From Gemmatimonadaceae bacterium (GTDB lineage: Bacteria > Gemmatimonadota > Gemmatimonadetes > Gemmatimonadales > Gemmatimonadaceae): a stretch of 6,298 nt of DNA. Position 1 is the stretch's first letter; each line of letters starts with the position of its first letter. The translations under genes and the position numbers were made by a program. Below are positions 1 to 6,213 of the stretch, piece by piece. The DNA is taken from the NCBI GenBank assembly GCA_019689955.1, contig JADGGM010000198.1:1-6298 (forward strand), given 5' to 3'. The notes under the pieces are model-generated. The model saw only the letters and a list, made by a program, of their open reading frames with translations. It was not told where the DNA came from and searched no databases.

Positions 1-57
1 GGGTAGGCGGGGGCGAGGCGCCATCCCGTTTCGCCCACTTCACCTGTAACTTAAAGA
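1..57 (+). other. Leader upstream of ispH, no recognisable Shine-Dalgarno site
   Basis: This stretch starts GC-rich and ends in a relatively AT-rich segment (TAACTTAAAGA) directly against the ispH ATG. There is no purine-rich Shine-Dalgarno element at normal distance; the nearest candidate is a weak AAAG. TAACTT at 47-52 resembles a -10 box, but no matching -35 lies about 17 bases upstream, and a -10 box so close to the ATG would require a nearly leaderless message. The true promoter may lie left of the window. Confidence 0.3.
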
Positions 58-1272
58 ATGCCTCAGCACGAGAGCTCCGCGTACTTCCGGAAGGGGTTCG
101 GCCTCAAGGCGGCGGTCCAGGAAACGCTCGACGCCGACTACTCGGGCCGGCTGGTGGATCTGCTGCGGGAACGCGACTTTACGCTCACGGTTGAGGACAC
201 CACGGTTCGCCTGGCGCGCGAGTTCGGCTTCTGCTACGGGGTCGAGCGCGCGGTGGACTACGCCTACCAGACGCGGGCCAAGTTCCCGGACCGGCGCGTG
301 GTGCTCGTGGGGGAGATCATCCACAATCCGCACGTGAACGCGAAGCTGCGCGCGATGGGGGTGGAGATCCTCATGCCGGGCCCGGCCGGCTTCGACTACT
401 CGCGCGTGGGCCCGGCCGACGTGGTGATCCTCCCCGCGTTCGGCGTGACGATCCGCGACTTCGAGACGCTGCGCGGGATCGGGTGCGTGATGGTCGACAC
501 GACGTGCGGCTCGGTGCTCAACGTGTGGAAGCGGGTGGAGGGGTACGCGAAGGACGGCTTCACCGCGCTCATCCACGGCAAGCACTACCACGAGGAGACG
601 CGGGCGACGGCGTCGCAGGTGCAGCGCTACCCCGGGGGCGCGTTCCTGGTGGTGCGCGACATGGCGGAGGCGGAGCTGGTGTGCGCGTACATCGAGGGGC
701 GGGCGGACGGCGCGGCGCTCCTCGCGCGCTTCGCGCACGCGGTGTCGCCGGGGTTCGACCCGGCGGTCCACCTGCGCCGCATCGGGGTGGCGAACCAGAC
801 GACGATGCTCGCGAGCGAGTCGCTGGCGATCGCCGAGGCGATCGGGACGGCGATGGAGCGCGCGCACGGCGCCGCGTACCGCGCCGCGAACTTCCGGTCG
901 TTCGACACGATCTGCAGCGCGACGCAGGACCGGCAGGACGCAGTGAAGGAGCTGCTCGCCGAGCCGCTCGACGTGATGGTCGTCGTCGGCGGGTACAACT
1001 CGAGCAACACGATGTCGCTCGCCGCGATCTGCGCGGAGCGCGTGGTGACGTACCACGTGGAGGACGCGACGTGCCTGGACGTGGAGCGCGGCACGATCCG
1101 CCACAAACCCATCGGGCAGCCGGGGGAGGTGGAGACGGCGGGGTGGCTCGCGGCGCCGGGACCGGTGCGCGTGGGGATCACGGCGGGCGCCAGCACGCCG
1201 AACAACAAGATCGGTGACGCGGTGGCGCGCATCTTCGCGACCCGCGGGATCGACGTGCTCTCCCTCACGTGA
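58..1272 (+). CDS. ispH: 4-hydroxy-3-methylbut-2-enyl diphosphate reductase (IspH/LytB), long plant/cyanobacterial-like form
   Basis: IspH is the cytosolic [4Fe-4S] enzyme that reduces HMBPP to IPP and DMAPP, the last step of the MEP isoprenoid pathway. The protein is 404 residues, like the plant and cyanobacterial long form (about 400) and unlike the E. coli form (about 316). Three cluster-binding cysteines are visible: C59 in FGFCYGVER, C150 in DTTCGS and C286 in TICSATQDRQ. The HxE active-site pair is H178/E180 in HEET. Diphosphate-binding residues are in GEIIHN (H89), ANQTT (247-249 region), NSSN (314-317) and GAST (377-380). The N-terminal YFRKGFG block (residues 9-15) is typical of the long form and supports the ATG at 58, although no Shine-Dalgarno site precedes it. 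The position of E. coli His74 appears to be F128 (LPAFG), as I recall for long-form enzymes. The stop codon overlaps the start of the next gene. The family call is near certain. Confidence 0.97.
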   Translation: MPQHESSAYFRKGFGLKAAVQETLDADYSGRLVDLLRERDFTLTVEDTTVRLAREFGFCYGVERAVDYAYQTRAKFPDRRVVLVGEIIHNPHVNAKLRAMGVEILMPGPAGFDYSRVGPADVVILPAFGVTIRDFETLRGIGCVMVDTTCGSVLNVWKRVEGYAKDGFTALIHGKHYHEETRATASQVQRYPGGAFLVVRDMAEAELVCAYIEGRADGAALLARFAHAVSPGFDPAVHLRRIGVANQTTMLASESLAIAEAIGTAMERAHGAAYRAANFRSFDTICSATQDRQDAVKELLAEPLDVMVVVGGYNSSNTMSLAAICAERVVTYHVEDATCLDVERGTIRHKPIGQPGEVETAGWLAAPGPVRVGITAGASTPNNKIGDAVARIFATRGIDVLSLT

Positions 1273-2264
1273 AGAAAGCGCACGAGGAGCCCCAGACGTT
1301 CGGCTTCGCCGAGCTGCGTGCGGGGCAGACGAAGGTGGTCATCATCCCCGCGCTCGGCGGGAAGATCGCGTCGCTCGTGCTCGGCGGGCGCGAGTGGCTG
1401 TGGCGGAACGAGGCGATCCCGTACACGACCCCCGTGGACGGCGCCTCGTACGTCGAGACCGGCGACACCGGCGGGTACGACGAGTGCTTCCCCACGATCG
1501 CCACGTGCACCCTCCCGTCGCACGTCGCGCGCTACGGCGGGCTCTCCCTCCCCGACCACGGCGAGCTGTGGTCCCAGCCGACGACGTTCACGCTGGAGAC
1601 GCGCCCCGAAGGGATGTACGCGGTGTCGGGGTGGATGGGGCGGCGCATGCCGTATCGCTTCGCGCGCGGCGTGTTCGTGGGGAACGACGACCGCGTCGAG
1701 ATGCGCTACTCCGTGACCAACGATGGCGCGGTGCCGCTCCCCTTCGTGTGGGCCGCGCACCCGCTCCTCCCGCTCACGAAGCAGACGCGCCTCATCTTCC
1801 CCGAGGGGACGCGCACGCGGGTGTGGGCACAGCACGGGATCGAGCTCGGCGGTCAGGGAACGGAGCTCCGCTGGCCGCGCGCGGCGATCCGTGGCAAGCT
1901 GATCGACTTCAGCCACCCCGACGCGGTCGCGCGGTCGTACGCGTGCATGCTCTTCCTCGACATGCCGGTGGGGTGCGCAGCGGTCGAGGAGGACGGGGCG
2001 CGGCTCGACGTGACGTTCGACACCTCGCAGGTGCCGCACTTCGGGCTCTGGATCAACCGCCGCGGGTGGACGCCGTTTCGGCGCAAGCGCGCGTACTGCA
2101 ACTTCGGCTTCGAGCCCTGCATCGGCGGCGCGGGCTCGCTCACGGAAGCGCTCGGCGGGTGGAAGAACGCCGCGTGGCTCCAGCCCGGCGAGACGCGCGC
2201 GTGGCGGCTCACGTGGAGCGCGACGCGCTTCATCAGCGACCGCTCCCCCGGCACCGGCGCGTAG
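1269..2264 (+). CDS. Galactose-mutarotase-fold (aldose 1-epimerase-like) protein, substrate unknown
   Basis: The protein has 331 residues, is soluble, and has no signal peptide or membrane segment. Its pattern fits the beta-sandwich aldose 1-epimerase superfamily: an N-terminal PALGGKIASL strand (27-36), WLWRN (43-47), DHGELW (96-101), AAHPLL (162-167) and FGFEP near 279-283. By analogy with GalM, H97 and H164 would be the active-site histidines and E282 the general base. DHGELW differs from the LHGG motif of classical GalM, so it belongs to a side branch. It may be a mutarotase for another sugar, a hexose-phosphate epimerase-like protein, or a non-catalytic sugar binder. The GTG start at 1269 overlaps the ispH TGA as GTGA. 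No good Shine-Dalgarno site precedes it, so translation by termination-reinitiation after ispH is likely. The C-terminal dozen residues (SDRSPGTGA) look disordered. The fold call is firm, but the activity is inferred. Confidence 0.85.
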   Translation: MKKAHEEPQTFGFAELRAGQTKVVIIPALGGKIASLVLGGREWLWRNEAIPYTTPVDGASYVETGDTGGYDECFPTIATCTLPSHVARYGGLSLPDHGELWSQPTTFTLETRPEGMYAVSGWMGRRMPYRFARGVFVGNDDRVEMRYSVTNDGAVPLPFVWAAHPLLPLTKQTRLIFPEGTRTRVWAQHGIELGGQGTELRWPRAAIRGKLIDFSHPDAVARSYACMLFLDMPVGCAAVEEDGARLDVTFDTSQVPHFGLWINRRGWTPFRRKRAYCNFGFEPCIGGAGSLTEALGGWKNAAWLQPGETRAWRLTWSATRFISDRSPGTGA

Positions 2265-2330
2265 CGCGGCGCGCGACACCGGCCGAGCTCGCTGCATCGC
2301 CCGCACCTCGCAGCGCCCCCACACCGTGAC

Positions 2331-2364
2331 TTGACGCTCCGCGCGCCGTGGCGCATGGTAGGTT
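2331..2364 (+). promoter_or_regulatory. Candidate sigma-70-type promoter of the hydroxylase operon
   Basis: TTGACG at 2331-2336 is a near-consensus -35 box. Two -10 options follow. CATGGT at 2354-2359 has a 17-base spacer but a weak match. The extended -10 TGGTAGGTT at 2356-2364 has the TGN-TAnnnT pattern but a 22-base distance from TTGACG. Either would start transcription shortly before the GGAG ribosome site of the small-subunit gene. It is the only promoter-like sequence in the 122-base gap after the mutarotase-like gene. Read by eye, not tested. Confidence 0.4.
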
Positions 2365-2376
2365 CCCGCGCCACTC

Positions 2377-2380
2377 GGAG
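2377..2380 (+). promoter_or_regulatory. Ribosome binding site deciding the small-subunit start
   Basis: GGAG lies 6 bases before the ATG at 2387. It favours that ATG over the in-frame GTG at 2348, which has no such site and sits inside the candidate promoter. Confidence 0.6.
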
Positions 2381-2386
2381 TGCGCC

Positions 2387-2929
2387 ATGACACGGATCTC
2401 GCTCACGGTCAACGGCATCACGCACGAGCACGACGTCGAGCCGCGGATGTTGCTCGTGCACTACCTGCGCGACACGCTCGGCCTCACCGGAACACACGTC
2501 GGGTGCGACACCAGCCAGTGCGGCGCGTGCACGGTCGTGCTCGATGGCGAGCGCAGCGTGAAAGCCTGCACGATGTTCGCCGTGCAGGCCGCCGGCGCCG
2601 AGGTGCTCACCATCGAAGGGCTGGCGCACGACGGCACGCTGCACCCGTTGCAGGCGGCCTTTCGCGAGGAGCACGCGTTGCAGTGCGGCTTCTGCACCCC
2701 CGGGATGATCATGGCCGCGTACGGACTCCTCCGCGCGAACCCGCACCCCAGCGAAGCGGAGATCCGTGCCGGGCTCGAGGGGAACCTGTGCCGGTGCACG
2801 GGCTACCACAACATCGTGAAGGCGGTGCAGCGCGCGGCGCAGGAGATGGAGGCGCCGAGCACCGACCAGGCGGGGCGCGAGGGGCGCGTGTTCACCCCCG
2901 TCTCCGTCGCCCCCGTCGCCGCCGATTGA
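2387..2929 (+). CDS. coxS: Molybdenum hydroxylase small subunit, two [2Fe-2S] clusters (form II CO-dehydrogenase-like, CoxS family)
   Basis: This is the electron-transfer subunit of a cytoplasmic xanthine oxidase-family hydroxylase, passing electrons from the Mo cofactor to FAD. The 180-residue protein has a plant-ferredoxin-type domain (about 3-75) with cysteines C40, C45, C48 and C61 ([10 protein letters not shown], then KAC). A helical domain (about 76-152) holds the second cluster in [11 protein letters not shown] (C100, C103) and NLCRCTGY (C135, C137). All eight ligands are present. The ATG at 2387 is chosen because GGAG lies 6 bases upstream and [10 protein letters not shown] is the usual family start; a GTG at 2348 would add 13 atypical residues. 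The tail after residue 156 (about 24 residues, rich in Pro, Ala and Val) is longer than in many relatives and has no motif. The gene stops 12 bases before the large-subunit start. coxS is used in the broad family sense and does not imply CO oxidation. Confidence 0.93.
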   Translation: MTRISLTVNGITHEHDVEPRMLLVHYLRDTLGLTGTHVGCDTSQCGACTVVLDGERSVKACTMFAVQAAGAEVLTIEGLAHDGTLHPLQAAFREEHALQCGFCTPGMIMAAYGLLRANPHPSEAEIRAGLEGNLCRCTGYHNIVKAVQRAAQEMEAPSTDQAGREGRVFTPVSVAPVAAD

Positions 2930-2931
2930 GC

Positions 2932-2937
2932 GGGAGG
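2932..2937 (+). promoter_or_regulatory. Strong Shine-Dalgarno site of the large-subunit gene
   Basis: GGGAGG in the 12-base gap after the small-subunit stop lies only 4 bases from the ATG at 2942. The match is strong and the spacing slightly short. It supports independent ribosome loading on the largest subunit. Confidence 0.7.
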
Positions 2938-2941
2938 AGCC

Positions 2942-5317
2942 ATGGCGACAGCGACGACTCCCACGCGCCCGCTCATCGGCGCGCGCGTCACGCGGCGTGA
3001 GGACCTCCGCTTCATCACCGGCCGCGGCCGCTACACCGACGACATCACGCTCCCCGGGACCACGTACGCGGCGTTCGTGCGCAGCCCGTACGCGCACGCG
3101 CGCATCACGCGCATCGACACCGACGCGGCGCGCCGCGCGCGCGGCGTGCACGCCGTGTACACCGGCGCGGACCTCGCCGCGGGCGGGGTGAACGGGATCC
3201 CCGTGGGGTGGGTCCTCCCGGACATGAAGCTCACCGACCGGCGTGCGATCGCGGTGGACGAGGTGCGCTACGTGGGGGAGGCGGTGGCGGTGGTGATCGC
3301 GGACACGCCGTACACGGCGAAGGACGCGGCGGAGCTCGTGGCGGTGGAGTACGAGGAGCTCCCCGCGGTGACGGACGCGGTGGCCGCGATGCAGCCCGGC
3401 GCGCCGGTGGTCCACGCGAACGCGCCGAACAACGTGTGCTTCCACTGGACGATCGGCGATGCGGAGAAGACCGACGCGGCGATCCGCGGCGCGGCGACGG
3501 TGGTGCGGCAGCGGCTCGTGAACCAGCGGCTCATCCCCAACGCGATCGAGCCGCGGGCGGCGCTCGCGTCGTACAACGGCGCGACGGACGAGCTGACGCT
3601 GTACGTCACGTCGCAGAACCCGCACGTGCATCGGTTGATCATGGGGGCGTTCGTGCTCGGCGTGCCGGAGCACAAGTTCCGCGTGATCGCGCCCGACGTC
3701 GGCGGCGGGTTCGGCTCGAAGATCTTCGTGTACCCGGAAGAGGTGGTGATGTGCTGGGCCACGCGGCAGCTCGGACGGCCGGTGAAGTGGACGGCCGAGC
3801 GGCGCGAGAGCTTCATGACCGACGCGCACGGGCGCGACCACGTGACCGACGTGGAGATGGCGTTCGATGCGCGCGGCACGGTGCTCGCGCTGCGCGTGAA
3901 GACCGTCGCCAACCTCGGCGCCCACCTCTCGCTCTTCGCCCCGGCGATCCCGACGTATCTCTACGGGACGCTCCTCAACGGCGTCTACGCCTTCCCGACC
4001 ATCTACGCCGAGGTCGACGGCGTGCTGACGCACACGACGCCGGTGGATGCGTACCGTGGCGCCGGGCGCCCGGAGGCGTGCTACGTGCTGGAGCGCACGA
4101 TGGACATCGCTGCGCGGCAGCTCGGGATCGATCCGGCGGAGCTCCGGCGCCGGAACTTCGTCCCGGCGGGGAGCTTCCCGTACCAGACTCCGGTGGCGCT
4201 CTCGTACGACAGCGGGAACTACGCCCCGGCGCTCGATCGCGCGCTGCAGATGATCGGCTACGACGCGTTCCGCGCCGAGCAGGAAGCGGCGCGGCGCGAG
4301 GGGCGGTATCTCGGGATCGGGATCTCGTCGTACATCGAGGCGTGCGGGCTCGCGCCGTCGCAGGTCGTGGGCTCGCTCGGCGCGCAGGCCGGGCTCTGGG
4401 AAAGCGCCACCGTGCGCGTCCATCCCACGGGGAAGGTGACGATCTTCACCGGCTCGCACTCGCACGGGCAGGGGCACGAGACCACCTTCGCGCAGCTCGC
4501 CGCCGACGAGCTGGGGATCGCGATCGACGACGTCGAGATCGTTCACGGCGACACGGGGCGCGTGCCGTTCGGGATGGGGACGTACGGGAGCCGCAGCGGC
4601 GCCGTTGGAGGGACGGCGATCCACATGAGCATCGAGAAGATCAAGGAGAAAGGGCGACGGATCGCTGCCCACCTGCTCGAGGCGGCGCCCGAGGACGTGG
4701 AGTTCTCTGGCGGGCGGTTCTCCGTGAAGGGCTCCCCGGACCGTGGCAAGACGTTCGCCGAGGTCTCGCTCGCGGCGTACCTCGCGCACAGCATGCCGGC
4801 GGGGACGGAGCCCGGGCTGGATGCGACGAGCTTCTACGATCCGTCGAACTTCACCTTCCCGTTCGGCACCCACGTGTGCACGGTGGAGGTGAACCCGCGC
4901 ACCGGGGTGGTGAAGGTGCTGCGCTACGTGGCGGTGGACGACGTGGGGAACGTCATCAACCCGATGATCGTCGACGGGCAGCTCCACGGCGGGATCGCGC
5001 AGGGGACGGCGCAGGCGCTGTGGGAGCGCGCGGTCTATGATGAGGGTGGACAGCTGCTCACGGCGTCGCTCATGGACTACGCGGTCCCCAAGGCGGACAT
5101 GCTCCCGCTGTTCGAGACGGACCGCACGGTGACGCCGTCTCCCGTCAACCCGCTCGGCATCAAGGGGGTGGGTGAAGCGGGGACGATCGCGTCGACGCCC
5201 GCGGTAGCGAACGCAGTGCTCGACGCGCTGTCGCCCTTCGGCATCACGCACCTCGACATGCCGCTCACGCCGGCCACGGTGTGGCAGGCCATCCAGTCCG
5301 CGACGCGGAGGGGGTAG
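2942..5317 (+). CDS. coxL: Molybdopterin-binding large catalytic subunit of a form II CO-dehydrogenase-like molybdenum hydroxylase
   Basis: This subunit carries the molybdopterin cofactor and hydroxylates the substrate with water-derived oxygen. It has 791 residues, the usual length for the family. An a/b hammerhead domain spans about 20-140, followed by the Mo-cofactor domains (about 150-745). Visible cofactor and active-site segments are TSQNPH (223-228), GGGFGSK (254-260), AYRGAGR (370-376), HGQGHETT (508-515), GTYGSRSGAVGGTA (546-559) and KGVGEAGT (741-748), whose E745 is the expected catalytic base. In true form I CO dehydrogenase the loop is AYxCSFR, with the Cys binding copper. Here that position is G373, so the Cu-Mo site cannot form as known. 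R372 lines up with the loop arginine of xanthine dehydrogenase (FRGFG), which suggests a small organic substrate such as an aldehyde or N-heterocycle. It follows the small subunit by 12 bases and precedes the FAD subunit by 2 bases. The ATG at 2942 has a strong Shine-Dalgarno site. The family call is secure; the substrate is unknown. Confidence 0.94.
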   Translation: MATATTPTRPLIGARVTRREDLRFITGRGRYTDDITLPGTTYAAFVRSPYAHARITRIDTDAARRARGVHAVYTGADLAAGGVNGIPVGWVLPDMKLTDRRAIAVDEVRYVGEAVAVVIADTPYTAKDAAELVAVEYEELPAVTDAVAAMQPGAPVVHANAPNNVCFHWTIGDAEKTDAAIRGAATVVRQRLVNQRLIPNAIEPRAALASYNGATDELTLYVTSQNPHVHRLIMGAFVLGVPEHKFRVIAPDVGGGFGSKIFVYPEEVVMCWATRQLGRPVKWTAERRESFMTDAHGRDHVTDVEMAFDARGTVLALRVKTVANLGAHLSLFAPAIPTYLYGTLLNGVYAFPTIYAEVDGVLTHTTPVDAYRGAGRPEACYVLERTMDIAARQLGIDPAELRRRNFVPAGSFPYQTPVALSYDSGNYAPALDRALQMIGYDAFRAEQEAARREGRYLGIGISSYIEACGLAPSQVVGSLGAQAGLWESATVRVHPTGKVTIFTGSHSHGQGHETTFAQLAADELGIAIDDVEIVHGDTGRVPFGMGTYGSRSGAVGGTAIHMSIEKIKEKGRRIAAHLLEAAPEDVEFSGGRFSVKGSPDRGKTFAEVSLAAYLAHSMPAGTEPGLDATSFYDPSNFTFPFGTHVCTVEVNPRTGVVKVLRYVAVDDVGNVINPMIVDGQLHGGIAQGTAQALWERAVYDEGGQLLTASLMDYAVPKADMLPLFETDRTVTPSPVNPLGIKGVGEAGTIASTPAVANAVLDALSPFGITHLDMPLTPATVWQAIQSATRRG
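5307..5311 (+). promoter_or_regulatory. Ribosome binding site deciding the medium-subunit start
   Basis: GGAGG, within the last codons of the large-subunit gene, lies 8 bases before the GTG at 5320. It selects that GTG rather than the in-frame GTG at 5281, which sits inside the large-subunit coding region. Confidence 0.65.
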
Positions 5318-5319
5318 CC

Positions 5320-6213
5320 GTGTATCCTGCGCCTTTCGAGTATCACCGGCCGGGGAGCGTGGAGGATGCGATCGCGCTCCTCACGACGTACGAGGACGAT
5401 GCGAAGCTCCTCGCCGGGGGGCACTCGCTCATCCCGCTCCTCAAGCTGCGTTTCGCGCAGCCCAAGCACCTGATCGACGTGCGGCACATCGCGAGCCTCT
5501 CGGGGGTGCGCGAGGTGGACGGCGCGATCGTGATCGGCGCGACGACGACGCACGCGACGCTCGAGCGCTCGCCGCTGTTGCGGCAGATGCTCCCGATCCT
5601 CCCCGAAGCGGCGTCGCAGATCGGGGACGCGCAGGTGCGCAACATGGGGACGATCGGCGGGAGCCTCGCGCATGCGGACCCGTCGGCCGATCTGCCGGCG
5701 GTGATGCTGGCGGTGGGGGCGGAGATGACGGCAGTGGGCCCGCGCGGTGCGCGCACGATCCGCGCGGAGGAGTTCTTCGTCGACCTCCTCACGACGGCGC
5801 TCGCGAGCGATGAGGTACTGACGGAGATTCGCATCCTGGTCCCCGCGGTGGGGACCGGCGGTGCGTACGAGAAGTACCCGCACCCGGCGTCGCGCTATGC
5901 GCTCGTGGGCGTCGCGGCGGTGGTGACGCTCGCGGGCGATGCGATGCAGCGGGCGCAGATCGCCGTCACCGGGATCGGCTCCACGCCATCGCGGGCGAGG
6001 GAGGTCGAGCGCGCGCTTGCGGGGCGGCCGGCGGACGCGGAGACGATCGCGGCGGCGTCGTCGCACGTGGCCGACGGGATCGAGGTGCGCGGCGATCTCA
6101 CCGGGCCGGCCGAGTGGCGCGGCGCGGTGGCACGTGAGCACGCGGCGCGGGCGATCACGCGCGCGGTGCAGCGTGCGCGTGGGGAGTGGGCTACGGGCGC
6201 GCGATCCGCGTGA
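5320..6213 (+). CDS. coxM: FAD-binding medium subunit of the molybdenum hydroxylase (CoxM family)
   Basis: This subunit takes electrons from the [2Fe-2S] clusters onto FAD and passes them to an external acceptor. The 297-residue length is normal for the family. An N-terminal FAD-binding domain (about 3-170) carries the two FAD diphosphate motifs: AGGHS at 32-36 and TIGGSLAHADPSAD at 111-124. A C-terminal domain (about 180-285) starts with the conserved YEKYPHPASRYALVG segment (183-197). The GTG start at 5320 gives MYPAPFEYHRP, the typical N-terminus (fMet at GTG), with GGAGG 8 bases upstream. The gene begins 2 bases after the large-subunit stop, so expression is likely coupled. It comes last in the order small-large-medium, the order known for form II clusters; form I clusters run medium-small-large. 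An 11-bp inverted repeat brackets the stop codon, and an intrinsic terminator follows 46 bases later. Confidence 0.94.
   Translation: MYPAPFEYHRPGSVEDAIALLTTYEDDAKLLAGGHSLIPLLKLRFAQPKHLIDVRHIASLSGVREVDGAIVIGATTTHATLERSPLLRQMLPILPEAASQIGDAQVRNMGTIGGSLAHADPSADLPAVMLAVGAEMTAVGPRGARTIRAEEFFVDLLTTALASDEVLTEIRILVPAVGTGGAYEKYPHPASRYALVGVAAVVTLAGDAMQRAQIAVTGIGSTPSRAREVERALAGRPADAETIAAASSHVADGIEVRGDLTGPAEWRGAVAREHAARAITRAVQRARGEWATGARSA

Noticed and set aside
24..52. Promoter for ispH with TAACTT as -10 box
   Set aside because: No -35 match at proper distance, and the box would be almost on top of the start codon.
820..850. Recurrent GCGATCG words, resembling the cyanobacterial HIP1 motif
   Set aside because: They occur inside coding regions as Ala-Ile codon pairs (GCG ATC) and fit codon preference; most are not the full 8-base palindrome.
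40..1104. Minus-strand open frame of 354 codons opposite ispH
   Set aside because: Arg/His-rich composition with no motif; ispH on the + strand is complete and motif-perfect.
2265..2330. Terminator after the mutarotase-like gene
   Set aside because: The gap is GC-rich with short self-complementary bits such as GAGCTC but has no stable stem followed by a T-run.
2348..2386. GTG at 2348 as start of the small-subunit gene
   Set aside because: No ribosome site, lies within promoter-like sequence, and adds residues not typical of the family.
627..2393. Minus-strand open frame of 588 codons opposite ispH and the mutarotase gene
   Set aside because: It spans two recognised + strand genes and their junction, and its translation is low-complexity Arg/Ala/Pro.
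3208..5040. Plus-strand alternative frame of 610 codons inside the large-subunit gene
   Set aside because: Arg/Gly/Ala-rich shadow in a different frame from the conserved molybdopterin domains.
1853..5251. Very long minus-strand open frame (1132 codons) opposite the hydroxylase genes
   Set aside because: The translation is dominated by Arg, His, Val and Ala without domains, and it runs antisense to genes with intact catalytic motifs. It is a frame shadow of GC-rich codon use.
2942..5317. Labelling the complex as a true aerobic CO dehydrogenase
   Set aside because: The Cu-binding cysteine of the AYxCSFR loop is absent and the gene order is that of form II clusters.
5281..5319. GTG at 5281 as start of the medium-subunit gene
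   Set aside because: It would overlap the large-subunit gene by 37 bases. The GTG at 5320 has a GGAGG site at good spacing and gives the usual N-terminus.
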